From: Protonemura montana
Lineage: Eukaryota; Arthropoda; Insecta; Plecoptera; Nemouridae
Assembly (NCBI GenBank): GCA_947568835.1
Contig: CANOQG010000007.1
Span: 2,294,001-2,358,000 of the forward strand
Direction of reading: 5' to 3'
Length of the DNA: 64,000 bases
The position numbers were made by a program, and so were the translations under genes. How positions within the stretch are numbered: the first letter of the stretch is position 1; each line of letters starts with the position of its first letter. This document shows, in pieces, positions 62,547-64,000 of this stretch. The notes under the pieces are model-generated. The model saw nothing but the letters and a program-made list of their open reading frames with translations, had not been told where the DNA came from and did not search any database.

Positions 62547-64000
62547 TAGTCCTGCCCTATGTCCTGTCCTATGTCCTGCCCCATGTCCTGCCCCATGTCC
62601 TGCCCCATGTCCTGCCCCATGTCCTGCCCCATGTCTTGCCCCATGTCCCATGTCCTGCCCCATGTCCTGCCCCATGTCCTGCCCCATGTCCTTCCCTATG
62701 TCCTGTCCCATGTCCTGCCCCATGTCCTGCCCCATGTCCTGCTCCATGTCCTCCCCCTGTCCTGCCCCATGTCCCATGTCCTGCCCCATGTCCTGCCCCA
62801 TGTCCTGCCCCATGTCTTGCCCCATGTCCCATGTCCTGCCCCATGTCCTGCCCCATGTCCTGCCCCATGTCCTGCCCTATGTCCTGCCCCATGTCCTGCC
62901 CCTTGTCCTTCCCCATGTCCTGCTCCATGTCCTGCCCCATGTCCCATGTCCTGCCCCATTTCCTGCCCCATGTCCTGCCCCATGTCCTGCCCCATGTCCT
63001 GCCCCATGTCCTGTCCCATGTCCTGCCCCATGTCCTGCCCCATGTCCTGCCCCTAGTCCTGCCCTATGTCCTGTCCCATGTCCTGCCCCATGTCCTGCCC
63101 CATGTCCTGTCCCATGTCCTGCCTCATGTCCTGCCCCATGTCCTGCCCTATGTCCTGCCCCATGTCCTGCCCCATGTCCTGCCCCATGTCCTGCCCTATG
63201 TCCTGCCCCATGTCCTGCCCTATGTCCTGTCCCATGTCCTGCTCCATGTCCTGCCCCATGTCCTGCCCCATGTCCCATGTCCTGCCCCATGTCCTGCCCC
63301 ATGTCCTGTCCCATGTCCTGCCCCATGTCATGCCCCATGTCCTGCCCCATGTCCTGCCCCATGTCCCATGTCCTGCCTCATGTCCTGCCCCTTGTCCTGT
63401 CCTATTTCCTGCCCCATGTCCTGCCCCATGTCCTGCCCCGTGTCCTGCCCCATGTCCTGCCCCATGTTCTGCCCCATGTCCTGCCCCATGTCTTGCCCCA
63501 TGTCCCATGTCCTGCCCCATGTCCTGCCCCATGTCCTGCCCCATGTCCTTCCCTATGTCCTGTCCCATGTCCTGCCCCATGTCCTGCCCCATGTCCTGCC
63601 CCATGTCCTGCTCCATGTCCTTCCCCTGTCCAGCCCCATGTCCCATGTCCTGCCCCATGTCCTGCCACATGTCCTGCCCCATGTCCTGCCATATGTCCTG
63701 TCCCATGTCCTGCCCCATGTCCTGCCCTATGTCCTGCCCCATGTCCTGCCCCATGTCCTGCTCCATGTCCTGCCCCATGTCCTGCCCCATGTCCAATGTC
63801 TTGCCCCATATCCTGCCCTATGTCCTGCCCCATGTCCTGCCCCATGTCCTGCCCATGTCCTGTCCCATGTCCTGCCCCATGTCATGCCCCATGTCCTGCC
63901 CCATGTCCTGCCCCATGTCCTATGTCCTGCCCCATGTCCTGCCCCTTGTCCTGTCCCATGTCCTGTCCCATGTCCTGCCCCATGTCCTGCCCCATGTCCT
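59954..64000 (+). repeat. 4,378-bp tandem duplication, copy B (incomplete)
   Basis: The segment repeats 55,576-59,622 with TAG 59,954, TGA 60,864, TGA 61,648, TAA 62,388 and TAG 62,547 and 63,054. The junction at 59,953/59,954 joins a CATGTCCTGCC sequence to the CCTAG landmark unit. It is the youngest-looking event at the right end, since it copies structure made by the 17.4-kb duplication. Confidence 0.84.
62547..64000 (+). repeat. Type II HOR, copy 8 (runs off the window)
   Basis: TAG landmarks lie at 62,547 and 63,054 (507 bp). The remainder matches 58,169-59,622 at offset 4,378 up to the last base. The array clearly continues. If the copy holds, the next TAG unit should start at 64,006, six bases past the window. 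Confidence 0.85.

Larger units (their letters stand above)
1..64000 (+). repeat. 12-bp GC-rich satellite array filling the window
   Basis: Reading from end to end, essentially every base belongs to a unit of ATGTCCTGCCCC or a close variant. The consensus is 67% GC, with C 50%, T 25%, G 17% and A 8% on the + strand, and has no CpG. Common variants are TGTCCC for TGCCCC, CCCTATG for CCCCATG, CTTG for CCTG, ATTTCC for ATGTCC and CTCC for CCCC. Units of 7 bp (ATGTCCC) and 11 bp recur. No stretch is inverted and no stretch over about 30 bp is unrelated to the unit. It is classed as satellite or minisatellite from length and tandem form; I do not recognise it as a named family. Everything listed below is substructure of this array. 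Confidence 0.97.
1..64000 (-). other. G-rich strand with regular GGGG runs (quadruplex potential)
   Basis: The - strand consensus CAGGACATGGGG puts a GGGG run in every unit, separated by the 8-base loop CAGGACAT, which itself contains a GG. Canonical quadruplex motifs allow loops up to 7 bases, so the plain array is borderline. At the 7-bp units the spacing shrinks to GGG-ACAT-GGGG, a 4-base loop, so potential is higher there. The + strand has matching CCCC runs that could form i-motifs. The asymmetry never switches strand in 64 kb. Structure formation is inference; only the run spacing is seen. Confidence 0.6.

Noticed and set aside
1-64000. p53-type response element (GGACATG in each - strand unit)
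   Set aside because: Only the first seven bases of RRRCWWGYYY fit; the next three are GGG where pyrimidines are needed. It looks like coincidence of the unit sequence.
1-64000. Telomeric repeat or CENP-B-box satellite
   Set aside because: No TTAGGG-like hexamers are seen and the CENP-B box needs CpGs, which the consensus lacks.
1-64000. CRISPR array
   Set aside because: Units are contiguous 12-mers with no unique spacers and no neighbouring genes.
34797-64000. The large duplications as an assembly loop
   Set aside because: The copies carry private single-base changes and discrete 24-bp and 326-bp length differences, which favour real copies. Not fully excluded without reads.
1-64000. Inverted segments or hairpins between array halves
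   Set aside because: No CAGGACATGGGG-orientation stretch appears on the + strand anywhere in the window.

Overview
The whole 64-kb window is one tandem satellite array. The unit is 12 bp, ATGTCCTGCCCC on the + strand (CAGGACATGGGG register on the - strand), roughly 5,400 units, all in the same orientation. I found no unique sequence, protein gene, RNA gene, transposon, CRISPR array, promoter or terminator. An uninterrupted GC-rich satellite of this length, with nested higher-order repeats (HORs), points to a eukaryotic chromosome assembled from long reads. The species and the chromosomal position (subtelomeric, pericentromeric or sex-linked) cannot be read from the sequence.

The consensus has no stop codon in any of the six frames because 12 is a multiple of 3. 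It reads MSCP, HVLP and CPAP on + and GQDM, WGRT and GHGA on -. Very long open frames (up to 2,571 codons at 42,237-49,952) are therefore by-products of the repeat. Frame changes come from recurring 7-bp units (ATGTCCC) and some 11-bp units. Rare variant units carry TAG, TGA or TAA on the + strand. They recur at fixed spacings and work as landmarks for the HOR structure.

Layout by landmark spacing. (1) 1-13.2 kb: a 5.8-kb copy (1-5,811), a second copy (5,812 to about 11,052), then a 3.5-kb-offset copy (10,978 to about 13,170); the copies differ by indels of 91, 336 and 343 bp. (2) 13.2-16.9 kb: a bridge holding a displaced copy of the type I HOR. (3) 16.9-22.2 kb: a 2,608-bp tandem duplication, each copy containing a 1,248-bp step. 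(4) 21.4-37.5 kb: type I HORs counted TAA to TAA: 3,357, 3,333, 3,333, 1,236 (cut short), 3,356 and 1,478 (cut short) bp. (5) 37.6-64 kb: type II HORs, base form 3,124 bp (TAG-507-TAG-934-TGA-1,524-TAA-159-TAG), in copies of 3,124, 4,076, 2,715, 4,076, 3,436, 3,100 and 4,378 bp plus a partial copy.

Larger duplications overlie this: 34.8-42.5 kb recurs at 52.2-60.0 kb (offset 17,427 then 17,403 bp), 39.5-45.4 kb recurs at 46.3-52.2 kb (offset 6,791 bp), and 55,576-59,953 is tandemly repeated from 59,954 to the window end (offset 4,378 bp). The nesting, near-identity and reused junctions suggest repeated recent unequal exchange or slippage. The most notable points are the barcode-like HOR structure, the absence of CpG from the 67% GC consensus, and a strongly one-sided G-rich strand with quadruplex potential.
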